The notes under the pieces are model-generated. The model was given only the letters and a program-made list of their open reading frames with translations, had not been told where the DNA came from and ran no database searches. Below are positions 16,656-25,202 of a DNA stretch of 64,000 bases, piece by piece. The stretch is taken from positions 248,001 through 312,000 of the forward strand of contig NZ_SNWQ01000006.1 of assembly GCF_004361855.1 (NCBI RefSeq), written 5' to 3'. The translations under genes were made by a program, and so were the position numbers. The stretch is from Kribbella caucasensis. GTDB lineage: Bacteria; Actinomycetota; Actinomycetes; Propionibacteriales; Kribbellaceae. Within the stretch, counting starts at the first letter, position 1; the number at the start of each line of letters is the position of its first letter.

Positions 16656-17991
16656 GGGAGGTCGCGACCGTTTCGGCGAGGGAGTGGGCGATGTCGTGGG
16701 CGGTGTCAGAGGACTCGGCCTCGACCATGACCCGGACCAGCGGCTCTGTGCCGGAGGGTCGCAGGAGGACCCGGCCGGTGTCGCCCAGGCGGGCGGTTGC
16801 GGCGGCGACCGCGGCCTGTACGGCGGGGTCGGTGCCGGCGCGGGCCTTGTCGACGTTGGGGACGTTGACGAGGACCTGCGGGAGACGGGTCATCACGCCG
16901 GCCAGGTCGCGGAGGGACTTGCCGGTCTGGGCGAGGCGGGCCAGCAGCATGACCGCGGTGAGGGTGCCGTCGCCGGTGGTGGCGTGGTCGGACAGGATCA
17001 CATGCCCGGACTGCTCACCGCCGAGCTTGTGGCCGCCGGCCTTCATCGCCTCCAGCACGTACCGGTCGCCGACCTTGGTCTGCTCGACCGCGATCCGCTC
17101 CCGGACCATCGCCTGGACGAAGCCCAGGTTGCTCATCACGGTCGCGACCACGGTGTCGTTGGACAGTTTGCCGCTGTCCCGCATCGCCAGCGCCAGGATC
17201 GCCAGGATCTGGTCGCCGTCGACGAGTTCACCGGTGCCGTCCACGGCCAGGCAGCGGTCCGCGTCGCCGTCCAGGGCGATCCCGAGGTCGGCGGCGTGGC
17301 CGATCACCTCGCGGCGGAGGCCGTCCATGTGGGTGGAACCGCAGTTCAGGTTGATGTTCAGGCCGTCCGGCTGGGCGGCGTACGTGATCACCTCGGCGCC
17401 GAGCCGGCGCAGCGCCTCGGGCGCGGTCAGCGAGGCGGCGCCGTTGGCGCAGTCGATCACGACCTTGAGGCCGTCGAACCGGTTCGGGGCGGAGCGGACC
17501 AGGTGCGCCACGTAGGTCTCGAAACCGCGGCCGTCGTCGAGCACGCGGCCGACGGCGGACCCGGTGGGACGCTGCCACTTCTCGTTCATCCGGGCCTCGA
17601 TGGCGTCCTCGATCGCGTCGTCGAGCTTGATTCCGCCGCGGGCCAGGAACTTGATGCCGTTGTCCGGCATCGGGTTGTGGCTGGCGGACAGCATCACGCC
17701 GAGGTCGGCGCCGGTCGAACCGGTCAGGTGGGCGACCGCGGGGGTCGGCAGCACGCCGAGCCGGACCACGTCGACGCCCGCGCTGGCCAGACCGGCCACC
17801 ACGGCTGCTTCGAGGAACTCTCCACTGGCACGCGGATCCCGGCCCACAACGGCGCGCGGCCGGTGCCCTTCGAAGGCACCGGCCTCGCCGAGTACGTGAG
17901 CGGCGGCGACCGAGAGGTCGAGCGCCAGCTCCGCGGTCAGGTCCACGTTCGCCAGGCCACGGACTCCGTCCGTGCCGAACAAACGGCCCAT
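16645..17991 (-). CDS. glmM: Phosphoglucosamine mutase
   Basis: A 448-residue cytoplasmic enzyme interconverting glucosamine-6-phosphate and glucosamine-1-phosphate for UDP-GlcNAc and peptidoglycan synthesis. All landmarks are present: the start [12 protein letters not shown], the phosphoserine loop SASHNP with the catalytic Ser near 104, the metal loop DGDADR and the C-terminal phosphate-binding [15 protein letters not shown]. Length is normal. It follows rpsI after 7 bp, the usual rplM-rpsI-glmM arrangement of actinobacteria, so wall precursor supply is transcribed with ribosomal genes. Confidence 0.97.
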   Translation of the reverse strand: MGRLFGTDGVRGLANVDLTAELALDLSVAAAHVLGEAGAFEGHRPRAVVGRDPRASGEFLEAAVVAGLASAGVDVVRLGVLPTPAVAHLTGSTGADLGVMLSASHNPMPDNGIKFLARGGIKLDDAIEDAIEARMNEKWQRPTGSAVGRVLDDGRGFETYVAHLVRSAPNRFDGLKVVIDCANGAASLTAPEALRRLGAEVITYAAQPDGLNINLNCGSTHMDGLRREVIGHAADLGIALDGDADRCLAVDGTGELVDGDQILAILALAMRDSGKLSNDTVVATVMSNLGFVQAMVRERIAVEQTKVGDRYVLEAMKAGGHKLGGEQSGHVILSDHATTGDGTLTAVMLLARLAQTGKSLRDLAGVMTRLPQVLVNVPNVDKARAGTDPAVQAAVAAATARLGDTGRVLLRPSGTEPLVRVMVEAESSDTAHDIAHSLAETVATSLKL

Positions 17992-17998
17992 CAGATGA

Positions 17999-18520
17999 TC
18001 AGCGCTTGCTGTACTGCGGAGCCTTACGGGCCTTCTTCAGACCGGCCTTCTTCCGCTCCTTGATCCGCGCGTCGCGGGAGAGCAGACCGGCCTTCTTCAG
18101 ACCCGGCCGGTTCGCCTCCTCGTCGGCGGCGTTCAGGCAGCGGGCGACACCCAGCTGCAGCGCACCGGCCTGGCCGGTGATGCCACCGCCGTTGATCCGG
18201 GCGATGACGTCGTACGAACCCTCGAGGCCGGCGACCACGAACGGCTCGTTGACGTGCTGCTGGTGCACCTTGTTCGGGAAGTACACGTCCAGCGGCTTGC
18301 CGTTGACGGTCCAGTTACCCGAACCCGGCACCAGGCGCACGCGCGCCACGGCCTCCTTGCGGCGACCGGTCGCACCGGCCGGGTTGATCACCGCGACGCG
18401 ACCCGTCTCGGCGCGCTGCTCCGGAGCCGGACTCGTCTCGGAGGTGTAGGCGACCGGGCCCTCGTTGTCGATGGGGACCTCGGGGTCAAACTCTTCGGTC
18501 TCGGTGGTGATGTCGCTCAC
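17999..18520 (-). CDS. rpsI: 30S ribosomal protein S9
   Basis: A 173-residue S9. The conserved body starts near residue 48 ([17 protein letters not shown]) and ends in the invariant basic tail ([12 protein letters not shown]) that reaches the decoding site. The first 45 or so residues are an acidic extension ([18 protein letters not shown]) as in other high-GC actinobacteria. It lies between rplM and glmM in one operon. Confidence 0.97.
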   Translation of the reverse strand: MSDITTETEEFDPEVPIDNEGPVAYTSETSPAPEQRAETGRVAVINPAGATGRRKEAVARVRLVPGSGNWTVNGKPLDVYFPNKVHQQHVNEPFVVAGLEGSYDVIARINGGGITGQAGALQLGVARCLNAADEEANRPGLKKAGLLSRDARIKERKKAGLKKARKAPQYSKR

Positions 18521-18555
18521 GCTGGGAATCCTCGTTTACCTGGTTCGTCGATCGC

Positions 18556-18999
18556 TTACTGGGCGATCTGGGTGATCTCGAACGGCTTCGGCTGCTGGGC
18601 GCTGTGCGGGTGCTCCGGACCGGCGTACACCTTCAGCTTGGAAAGCGACTTCCGGCTGAGCCGGTTCTTCGGCAGCATGCCCCAGACAGCCTTCTCGACG
18701 GCCTTGCGAGGGTCCTTGGCCAGGATCTCGCCGATCGGCGTGGCCGTCAGACCACCCGGGTGACCCGAGTGGCGGTACGCCATCTTGTCCGTGCGCTTGG
18801 TGCCGGACAGGGCGACCTTGGAGGCGTTGACGACGATGACGAAGTCCCCACCGTCCACATGTGGCGCGAACGTCGGCTTGTGCTTGCCGCGCAGCAGGGT
18901 TGCGATCTGGACGGCGAGCCGACCGAGCGTGACGTCGGTGGCGTCGATCACGTGCCACTCACGAGTGACGTCAGCAGGCTTCGGGCTGTACGTGCGCAC
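18556..18999 (-). CDS. rplM: 50S ribosomal protein L13
   Basis: A 147-residue L13 with [19 protein letters not shown] at the N-terminus, [20 protein letters not shown] and the [12 protein letters not shown] segment. The GTG at 18999 gives the family length; an in-frame TTG 33 bp upstream would add eleven unrelated residues. It is first in the rplM-rpsI-glmM operon, with a good promoter at 19097-19126. Confidence 0.96.
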   Translation of the reverse strand: MRTYSPKPADVTREWHVIDATDVTLGRLAVQIATLLRGKHKPTFAPHVDGGDFVIVVNASKVALSGTKRTDKMAYRHSGHPGGLTATPIGEILAKDPRKAVEKAVWGMLPKNRLSRKSLSKLKVYAGPEHPHSAQQPKPFEITQIAQ

Positions 19000-19096
19000 G
19001 GTCGTTGACCTTCGTTTCTCAGAGGTTGACAAAACTGGAGTGTCGGCGTGCGTCCCACCGTGACCGGCGGGAAACTGGTACGCACAACAGCAGCCC

Positions 19097-19126
19097 AGAA
19101 TACCGGCGGTGACACGTCGCGGTCAA
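19097..19126 (-). promoter_or_regulatory. Promoter of rplM-rpsI-glmM
   Basis: Minus-strand TTGACC (19126-19121), 18-bp spacer and TATTCT (19102-19097), leaving a leader of about 90 bases before rplM. Confidence 0.6.
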
Positions 19127-19156
19127 AGTGAGCGCAACCCACCTAGGGACCCCGGC

Positions 19157-19185
19157 TTGGAAGCGGACTCCGACAGCACTAGTTT
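19157..19185 (+). promoter_or_regulatory. Promoter of citrate synthase
   Basis: TTGGAA (19157-19162), 17-bp spacer and TAGTTT (19180-19185), roughly 85 bases upstream of the citrate synthase start. It diverges from the rplM promoter 30 bp away. Confidence 0.45.
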
Positions 19186-19276
19186 AGCGGTGAAGATTGA
19201 AGTCCGAACCGCGTCCCGCCGGCTGACGGTAACCCTCACTCACCGGGCGATGACGCCAGTTTCCGAAGAGGGCATC

Positions 19277-20563
19277 GTGACCGAACAGTCGCTCACCGTC
19301 CGGGACAACCGGACCGGCAAGGACTACGACCTTGCCATCACCGACGGCACCATCCGCGCCGCGGATCTGAAACAGATCAGCGCCTCCGACGGCGACGGAG
19401 GGCTGGCCACCTACGACCCCGGTTTCGTCAACACCGCCTCCTGCCGCTCCTCCGTCACCTACATCGACGGCGACAAGGGCATCCTGGAGTACCGCGGCTA
19501 CCCGATCGAGCAACTCGCCGAGCAGTCCAACTATCTCGAGGTCGCGTACCTGCTGGTGAACGGCACGCTGCCGAACAAGGCGGAGTACGAGGCCTGGGTG
19601 CACGACGTGACCTATCACACGTTCGTGCACGAGAACCTGAAGACCTTCATGCAGGGCTTCCGGTACGACGCGCACCCGATGGGCATGCTGCTCGCCTCGG
19701 TCGGTGCGCTGTCCACCTTCTACCCCGAGTCGCGCGACATCTTCGACGAGGAGTCCCGGGCCCTGCAGATCCGCCGGCTGATCGCCAAGATGCCGACCCT
19801 CGGCGCGTTCGCTTACCGGCACGCCCAGGGCAAGCCGTACGTCTACCCGGACAACGAGCTCAGCTACGCGGCGAACTTCCTGTCCATGCTGTTCAAGATG
19901 AGCGAGCCGAAGTACGCCGCCGACGACCGGCTGGTACGCGCGCTGGAGATCCTGTTCATCCTGCACGCCGACCACGAGCAGAACGCCTCCACCAACGCCG
20001 TCCGGGCGATCGGCTCGACCCAGGTCGACCCCTACAGCGCGGTCACCGGCGGGATCGCCGCCCTGTACGGCCCGCTGCACGGCGGCGCCAACGAGGCGGT
20101 GCTGAAGATGCTGCGCCGGATTGGCACGGTCGGCAACGTGCCGTCGTTCATCGAGGGCGTGAAGAACGGCGAAGAGCGGCTGATGGGCTTCGGCCACCGG
20201 GTCTACAAGAACTACGACCCGCGGGCCAAGATCATCAAGAAGGCCGCCGACGACGTGTTCGAGGTGACCGGGATCAACCCGTTGCTGAAGATCGCCGTCG
20301 AGCTGGAGAAGATCGCGCTGGAGGACGAGTACTTCGTCTCCCGCAAGCTCTACCCGAACGTCGACTTCTACTCCGGCCTGATCTACGAGGCGCTGGAGTT
20401 CCCGCCGGAGATGTTCACCGTGCTGTTCGCCATCCCACGTACGTCGGGCTGGCTGGCGCAGTGGGCGGAGATGCTCGGCGACGGCGACCAGAAGATCGCC
20501 CGGCCGAAGCAAATCTACACCGGCGAACGCGGCACGCCGTACGTCCCCATGGGCGACCGCTGA
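19277..20563 (+). CDS. gltA: Citrate synthase (GltA type)
   Basis: A 428-residue hexameric-type citrate synthase condensing acetyl-CoA and oxaloacetate at entry to the TCA cycle. Landmarks are the N-terminal beta domain (LTVRDNRTGKDYDL), YRGYPIEQLA, the active-site His in LHADHEQNASTN, GPLHGGANEAVLKML, and FGHRVYKNYDPRA with the C-terminal Asp in YPNVDFYSGLIYEAL. The GTG at 19277 with GAAGAGGG upstream is preferred; an upstream in-frame extension lacks family similarity. It stands alone between its own promoter and a strong hairpin at 20578. Confidence 0.96.
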   Translation: MTEQSLTVRDNRTGKDYDLAITDGTIRAADLKQISASDGDGGLATYDPGFVNTASCRSSVTYIDGDKGILEYRGYPIEQLAEQSNYLEVAYLLVNGTLPNKAEYEAWVHDVTYHTFVHENLKTFMQGFRYDAHPMGMLLASVGALSTFYPESRDIFDEESRALQIRRLIAKMPTLGAFAYRHAQGKPYVYPDNELSYAANFLSMLFKMSEPKYAADDRLVRALEILFILHADHEQNASTNAVRAIGSTQVDPYSAVTGGIAALYGPLHGGANEAVLKMLRRIGTVGNVPSFIEGVKNGEERLMGFGHRVYKNYDPRAKIIKKAADDVFEVTGINPLLKIAVELEKIALEDEYFVSRKLYPNVDFYSGLIYEALEFPPEMFTVLFAIPRTSGWLAQWAEMLGDGDQKIARPKQIYTGERGTPYVPMGDR

Positions 20564-20577
20564 CCCACCCCGCGACA

Positions 20578-20606
20578 ACGGCCTCCCGACACGTTCGGGG
20601 GGCCGT
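20578..20606 (+). terminator. Terminator hairpin after citrate synthase
   Basis: A 12-bp stem (ACGGCCTCCCGA pairing with TCGGGGGGCCGT, one G-T pair) with a five-base loop, 15 bp after the gltA stop. There is no T-run, as is common in high-GC actinobacteria. Confidence 0.75.
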
Positions 20607-20642
20607 TCGCGTTCCCTGGCACTGATCCGTCAGGCCGGCTGG

Positions 20643-21062
20643 TTGAGCCGGAACAGTGTCGACATCCTCCGGATCAGCCTCGGGCTGGTCTTCCTCGCCT
20701 TCGGGGTACTGAAGTTCTTCCCCGGCGCCAGCCCGGCCGAGGAACTGGTGATGCGCACGATCGACAGGCTCACCTTCGGCATCATCAGCGGGCAGCCGGC
20801 CGTGCTGCTCACCGCCGTGATGGAGTGCTTCATCGGGATCACGCTGGTCAGCGGGAAGCTGCTGCGGACCGGACTGCTGGTGCTGGGGATGTCGCTGGTC
20901 GGCATCATGTCGCCGTTGGTGCTGTTCTTCGGGGATCTGTTCCCGGGGACGCCGACGCTGGAGGCGCAGTACGTGTTCAAGGACATCGTGCTGGCCGCCG
21001 CCGGGCTGGTGATCGCGGCGAAGGCACTGGCCGCGGCACCGCTGAAGGGGCTGCGGGTTTGA
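20643..21062 (+). CDS. DoxX-family membrane protein
   Basis: A 139-residue integral membrane protein with four predicted helices (about residues 9-27, 52-72, 77-97 and 108-130). The opening RISLGLVFLAFGVLKFFPG and the internal ECFIGITLVSGKLLRTGLLVLG are typical of DoxX-like quinol-linked or redox-associated proteins of unknown precise reaction. The start is taken as TTG 20643. It is a monocistronic gene between two hairpins, with no clear functional tie to neighbours. Confidence 0.75.
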   Translation: MSRNSVDILRISLGLVFLAFGVLKFFPGASPAEELVMRTIDRLTFGIISGQPAVLLTAVMECFIGITLVSGKLLRTGLLVLGMSLVGIMSPLVLFFGDLFPGTPTLEAQYVFKDIVLAAAGLVIAAKALAAAPLKGLRV

Positions 21063-21072
21063 GGAATTGGGG

Positions 21073-21112
21073 ACGTCCCCGGTCCGGCCTCACCGCCACG
21101 GACCGGGGACGT
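21073..21112. terminator. Bidirectional terminator between doxX-like and SnoaL-like genes
   Basis: A perfect 14-bp inverted repeat (ACGTCCCCGGTCCG at 21073-21086 and CGGACCGGGGACGT at 21099-21112) with a 12-base loop lies between two converging genes, 11 bp after one stop and 18 bp after the other. Confidence 0.8.
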
Positions 21113-21129
21113 TTCTGCGGTTCTGCGGG

Positions 21130-21585
21130 CTATGACGCGGCCGGGTTCGGCGCCGGTTCCCGGAGTACTGCGATCAACTCGTCCAGCTGGCCGCGGGCGC
21201 GGGCCATCTTGACGTGGTCGATGTAGTCGCGCGACTCGACGATCAGGCCGTCGCGGACCCGCAGTACGAAGACGCAGGGCACGCGGAACGGCTCTCCGGT
21301 TTCGATCACTGTGCCGGCGTAGTCGAACTCCGCGACGATCACCTCCGGATCGGTCGTCTCGTGGATCCGGACGTTGTCGGGCTGGTACTCGACCACGCCC
21401 GCGACCCGAGGGCCGGTGCCGCCGAAGTGGTCGCGAAGGGCGTCACGGGTGAGCAGCGGGTGATCGCCGTACGGCGACATCGGGTGCCGGACGTCGGTCT
21501 GCTCGGCGTAGAGCGTGGGGAGAACGGCGAAATCGCGGTCGGCGACTCCGTGGACCAGGCGCAGCAAGACCTCACTGGGCGTCAT
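21130..21585 (-). CDS. SnoaL-like (NTF2-fold) protein
   Basis: A 151-residue cytoplasmic protein of the SnoaL-like/NTF2 superfamily: an N-terminal helix pair (EVLLRLVHGVADRDFAVLPT) followed by a curved sheet (DVRHPMSPYGDHPLLTRDAL, VIVAEFDYAGTVI, FVLRVRDGLIVESRDYIDHV). Members act as isomerases, hydrolases or binding proteins, and the reaction cannot be read from the fold. It is divergent from a TetR regulator; its promoter is embedded in a 38-bp dyad, so expression is almost certainly under that regulator. Confidence 0.8.
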   Translation of the reverse strand: MTPSEVLLRLVHGVADRDFAVLPTLYAEQTDVRHPMSPYGDHPLLTRDALRDHFGGTGPRVAGVVEYQPDNVRIHETTDPEVIVAEFDYAGTVIETGEPFRVPCVFVLRVRDGLIVESRDYIDHVKMARARGQLDELIAVLREPAPNPAAS

Positions 21586-21611
21586 TCGGGGCCCCTTCTG
21601 GAATGGTTAAA

Positions 21612-21649
21612 CGAAGTGACGACTCCGAATATACGGAGTGACAACTTCG
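21612..21649. promoter_or_regulatory. Nested 38-bp dyad, TetR operator
   Basis: Two nested perfect arms share one centre at 21630.5: outer CGAAGT (21612-21617) with ACTTCG (21644-21649), inner ACTCCG (21622-21627) with CGGAGT (21634-21639). It lies between the SnoaL-like gene and the divergent TetR gene and covers the putative -10 box. Confidence 0.7.
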
Positions 21650-21656
21650 GTTACAA
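21628..21656 (-). promoter_or_regulatory. Promoter of the SnoaL-like gene
   Basis: Minus-strand TTGTAA (21656-21651), 17-bp spacer and TATATT (21633-21628). The -10 box is the exact centre of the TetR-type dyad, so repressor binding would exclude RNA polymerase. Confidence 0.6.
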
Positions 21657-21712
21657 CCACAAGGCGCCGAGCGGCGTCTCCTAGGCTGTGCAGCGAGAAG
21701 GAGGGTGGGCCG

Positions 21713-22267
21713 GTGCGAGCTGATGCGCGGGACAACCGGTTGCGGATCCTGACCGCGGCCGAGGAGGTGTTCGGCGCCTCGCCGGCGGCCTCGACCGAGG
21801 ACGTGGCGAAGCTGGCCGGGGTCGGGATCGCGACCGTGTTCCGGCACTTCCCGACCAAGGTGGAACTGCTCGAGGCGGTCTACACGCTGCGGCTCGAACG
21901 GCTTCGTGATCGTGCCGCCGAGCTGGCCGTTGCGGCGGATCCGGGTGAGGCGTTCTTCGAGTTCTTCGGGCAGGTCGTGGCGGAGGCGGGCTCGAAGCTG
22001 GCGATCGCGGAGGCGCTGACCGCCGCGGGGTCTGTCGCCGGCGAGGATGCGCGGCGGGCTGGGGCGGGGTTGCGGCAGGCGTTCGGGGAGTTGCTCGATC
22101 GGGCCCAGCAGAGCGGTGCGGTGCGGGTGGATGCGGCGCTGCCCGAGGTGTATGCACTGCTGATCGGGGCTTCCCGAGGGGCGACGGCGACCGCGCTCGA
22201 ACCGGAGGTGCGGAATCGGATGCTGGCACTCGTGTACGACGGCCTGCGTCCGGGACGTAGCTCTTGA
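21713..22267 (+). CDS. TetR-family transcriptional regulator
   Basis: A 184-residue regulator. The N-terminal TetR helix-turn-helix reads RLRILTAAEEVFG...TEDVAKLAGVGIATVFRHFP (residues about 8-50); the rest is a helical ligand domain. The start is GTG 21713, with AAGGAGGG seven or so bases upstream; longer in-frame starts lack a ribosome site. It is divergent from the SnoaL-like gene with a shared 38-bp dyad. The ligand is unknown. Confidence 0.88.
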   Translation: MRADARDNRLRILTAAEEVFGASPAASTEDVAKLAGVGIATVFRHFPTKVELLEAVYTLRLERLRDRAAELAVAADPGEAFFEFFGQVVAEAGSKLAIAEALTAAGSVAGEDARRAGAGLRQAFGELLDRAQQSGAVRVDAALPEVYALLIGASRGATATALEPEVRNRMLALVYDGLRPGRSS

Positions 22268-22298
22268 AGCGGTGGCGGACGTGGTCGCGGCGTAGCTC

Positions 22299-23981
22299 TT
22301 AACGAGCTCGTTCGACCCTGCCTTCGTCCCAAACGGGCTCGGTGGACTCGTAGACGGAGCCGTCGGCGCCGAAGACCAGGTAGCGGTCGAAGCCGCGGGC
22401 GAACCAGCGGTCGTGGGTGACGGCCAGGACGGTGCCGTCGAAGGCGTCCAGGCCTTCCTCCAGGGCCTCGGCGGACTCGACGTCGAGGTTGTCGGTCGGC
22501 TCGTCGAGGAGCAGCAGGGTCGCGCCGGAGAGCTCGAGCAGGAGGATCTGGAACCGCGCCTGCTGGCCGCCGGAGAGACTGTCGAAGCTCTGCTCGGCGG
22601 CGTGCGCGAGTTCGTACCGATCCAGCTTGCGGGAAGCGAGCTCGCGGCCCATGCCGTCGCGGTGGTCGTCACCCCGGTGCAGGATCTCCAACAGGGTGCG
22701 ACCGGCCAGCTCGGGGTGCTCGTGCGTCTGCGCGAACCAGCCGGGCCGGACCCGGGCACCGAGTTTGGCGTTACCGGTGTGCGCGACCGACGGGATCGCG
22801 ACGTCTCCGACCGGCTGGTGTTCGACGTCCGGGTCGGAGCCGCCGTTCGCGAGCAGGCGGAGGAAATGGGACTTGCCCGAGCCGTTCGAGCCGAGGACGG
22901 CCACGCGTTCGCCGTACCAGACCTCCAGGTCGAACGGCTTCATCAGGCCGGTCAGCTCCAGCCCGGTGCAGACCACCGCGCGCTTGCCGGTGCGGCCGCC
23001 GGTGAGTCGCATGCTGACCTTCTGCTCGCGCGGGATCGCCTCCGGCGGCCCGGCCTCCTCGAACTTGCGCAACCGGGTCTGGGACGCCCGATAGCGAGAC
23101 GCCATGTCTGAGTTGTACGCCGCCTTCTGCTTGTACATCAGCATCATCGTGCGCAGTTTGGCGTGCTCCTCGTCCCAGCGCAGGCGGAGTTCCTCGAACC
23201 GTTCGAACCGGTGCCGCCGCGCCTCGTGGTACGTGCGGAAACCACCGCCGTGTGTCCAGGCGGTGTTGCCCGCGGCACCTAATTCGACAGTGACGATCCG
23301 GGTCGCGGTCTCGGCCAGCAGCTCGCGGTCGTGGCTGATGTAGAGCACGGTCTTCGGCGTCGTCTTCAGCTGCTCCTCGAGCCAGCGCTTGCCCGGGACG
23401 TCGAGGTAGTTGTCCGGCTCGTCCAGGACCAGTACCTCGTCCGGACCGCGCAGCAACGCCTCCAGCACGAGCCGCTTCTGCTCACCGCCCGACAGCGTCC
23501 GCACCTCGCGCCAACGGCACCGGTCGAAGGGGATGCCGAGCGCGGCCATGGTGCAGACGTCCCAGAGCACCTCGGCGTCGTACCCGCCGACCTCGCCCCA
23601 GTCCGAGACCGCCTGGGCGTACCGCAGCTGGGTCTTCTCGTCCTCGGCCTCCATCATCGCCAGCTCGGCCTTGTCCAGCTTCGCCGCGGCCGCCTGGATC
23701 GCGGCCGGAGCGACCCCGAGCATCAGGTCCCGGACCGTCGACGAGTCCCGCACCGAGCCGACGAACTGCCGCATCACGCCGAGCCCACCGGACCGCCCGA
23801 TGCTCCCGCTGTGCGGCTTCAGGTCGCCGGCGATGATCCGGGTCAAGGTCGTCTTGCCCGACCCGTTCGCCCCGACCAGCGCCACCTTGGCCCCGTCCCC
23901 GACCCGGAACGTGATGTCGTCCAGCAACACCCGCCCGTCCGGCAACTCGTACCCGACACCGGCCACGTCCACATGCCCCAT
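22299..23981 (-). CDS. ABC-F family ATPase
   Basis: A 560-residue soluble protein with two ABC ATPase domains and no membrane segment, the ABC-F type that acts on ribosomes in antibiotic protection or translation quality control. Walker A motifs are GANGSGKTT (about 36-44) and GSNGSGKSH (about 345), the signatures are LSGGEQKR and LSGGQQAR, and Walker B stretches are VLVLDEPDNYLD and LLLDEPTDNLD. A basic helical linker (residues about 230-300) joins the domains. The start is ATG 23981, immediately after GGGGGG. It stands alone. Which drug or function it serves cannot be told from the sequence. Confidence 0.9.
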   Translation of the reverse strand: MGHVDVAGVGYELPDGRVLLDDITFRVGDGAKVALVGANGSGKTTLTRIIAGDLKPHSGSIGRSGGLGVMRQFVGSVRDSSTVRDLMLGVAPAAIQAAAAKLDKAELAMMEAEDEKTQLRYAQAVSDWGEVGGYDAEVLWDVCTMAALGIPFDRCRWREVRTLSGGEQKRLVLEALLRGPDEVLVLDEPDNYLDVPGKRWLEEQLKTTPKTVLYISHDRELLAETATRIVTVELGAAGNTAWTHGGGFRTYHEARRHRFERFEELRLRWDEEHAKLRTMMLMYKQKAAYNSDMASRYRASQTRLRKFEEAGPPEAIPREQKVSMRLTGGRTGKRAVVCTGLELTGLMKPFDLEVWYGERVAVLGSNGSGKSHFLRLLANGGSDPDVEHQPVGDVAIPSVAHTGNAKLGARVRPGWFAQTHEHPELAGRTLLEILHRGDDHRDGMGRELASRKLDRYELAHAAEQSFDSLSGGQQARFQILLLELSGATLLLLDEPTDNLDVESAEALEEGLDAFDGTVLAVTHDRWFARGFDRYLVFGADGSVYESTEPVWDEGRVERAR

Positions 23982-24051
23982 CCCCCCAGTCTGGCCGCCA
24001 ACCCCATGCCACCGCGAACCGTTATCGTCTGCTCCGACTCGAGGGAGGACC

Positions 24052-24126
24052 ATGAGCGAGGCTCCGGCTGCCACCACGGCGACCCGGCCGCACGAGCGCC
24101 CGGAGCGCGGATCGGCGCGGGGATGA
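24052..24126 (+). CDS. Possible 24-residue leader peptide
   Basis: A tiny frame starts at ATG 24052 behind a strong ribosome site (GAGGGAGGA) and ends at TGA 24124-24126, overlapping the ATG of the next frame (ATGA). Composition is Ala/Thr/Arg/Pro-rich with no recognisable motif. It may be a coupling leader for the following gene, or its true N-terminus separated by a frame change. Confidence 0.35.
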   Translation: MSEAPAATTATRPHERPERGSARG

Positions 24127-24698
24127 ACGGGCTTTCGTATGCCGCGGTGGAGGCTGAGTTGCAGCGGTCGCTGGACCGGCTGTACGGCGCTGATGCCGAG
24201 GCTGTCGCGGCTGCCCAAGGCCGGTTGCGGCCGATGGCGGAGCGGGTCGAGGACGAGACGGAACGGCAGCGGGCCGTCCGGCGGATCGAGGCTTTGCCGA
24301 AGTTGCTCGCGGGCCCGCCGGCACCGTCCAGTCCGGAGTTCCTGGCGGCCCAGCGGTTGTTCGCGGCGGCGGTTCGGTCGGAAGCACCGGACCCGGCGCG
24401 AATCGCGGAGGTGGAGCAAGCCGTCCGGGCGCTGCGGAGCAGGCGATGGAGGAGGCCTTCGCCGACACCTGGACCTACCGCAACGACGTCGTCGTCCTGG
24501 AGGACCTCGGCCTGCGCGAGGTGGCTCCGGAGGTGCTGGCCGCGGACGGTATCCAGATCTACGACGGCTACAACGCCGGCAACGACCGGATGCTCCAGGG
24601 TCTGGCGGAGATCACCAGGCTGCAGCCCGATCAGGTCCGCGCGGAGATCGAGGGCACCGAGCGGACGCAGCGCTTCAACAAGATCGGCGACCTGGTGA
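24123..24698 (+). pseudogene. Unrecognised helical protein, N-terminal part before a frame change
   Basis: From ATG 24123 the first 100 or so residues look like a real helical, charged protein (LSYAAVEAELQRSLDRLYG, ERVEDETERQRAVRRIEAL). After about 24436 this frame turns into Arg/Pro/Ser-rich translation typical of an out-of-frame reading, while a plausible continuation (AEQAMEEAFADTW) appears in the frame of the next entry. A single-base insertion or deletion near 24425-24445, or a sequencing error, would explain it. I do not recognise the family. Confidence 0.5.
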
Positions 24699-25201
24699 TC
24701 GACCATCGGCTCGACGGTCTGGTTCCGGATGCGCACCGCGGCCAGGTCCAGGACAAGCTGACCGCGGGACTGAAGATGGAACTCGCCGACCTGCGGACCC
24801 CTGAGCTCAGTGGCGTGTTCAGCAAGGAGGAACGGGCTGTCATCGGCACCGACACCGCTGAGGCGGCGATCGGGCGCGTCGAACAGGCGGTGACGGAGGT
24901 CGAGAACCACTACCGCGGCTGGCAGGAGCAGAACGGGACCTCCGCCGAGCCACCCCGGATGCGGATGTCCAGGGGTGACCTCATCCGGATGCACCGGGAG
25001 AACAAGGCCCGGCAGGAATCCGCCGTTCCGGCGGCGACCGCGGCAGTGGTCCAGGATCCGGAGATCGCCCAGCTGCGGAAGTTCCTGGACGTACCTGGGT
25101 CGCGGCAGAGCGCAGGTCTGTCGGCCGCCGAGCAGGCAGGGGTCCCCGACAACGTCCGCCGGCTGCACGACAGGCCCGGGCGCGGACCTGCCGTGGAGTG
25201 A
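24446..25201 (+). CDS. Unrecognised protein, probable C-terminal part of the frame above
   Basis: A 251-residue frame with normal coding character, helical and charged, soluble, without signal peptide. Visible segments are TWTYRNDVVVLEDLGLREVA, QIYDGYNAGNDRMLQGLAEI and MSRGDLIRMHRENKARQE. No catalytic motif is evident. No ribosome site is obvious before ATG 24446 and in-frame similarity seems to start before it, so it is most likely the remainder of the gene beginning at 24123 (minus-one relation). It ends one base from the convergent membrane-protein gene. Function unknown. Confidence 0.55.
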   Translation: MEEAFADTWTYRNDVVVLEDLGLREVAPEVLAADGIQIYDGYNAGNDRMLQGLAEITRLQPDQVRAEIEGTERTQRFNKIGDLVIDHRLDGLVPDAHRGQVQDKLTAGLKMELADLRTPELSGVFSKEERAVIGTDTAEAAIGRVEQAVTEVENHYRGWQEQNGTSAEPPRMRMSRGDLIRMHRENKARQESAVPAATAAVVQDPEIAQLRKFLDVPGSRQSAGLSAAEQAGVPDNVRRLHDRPGRGPAVE

Positions 25202-25202
25202 G

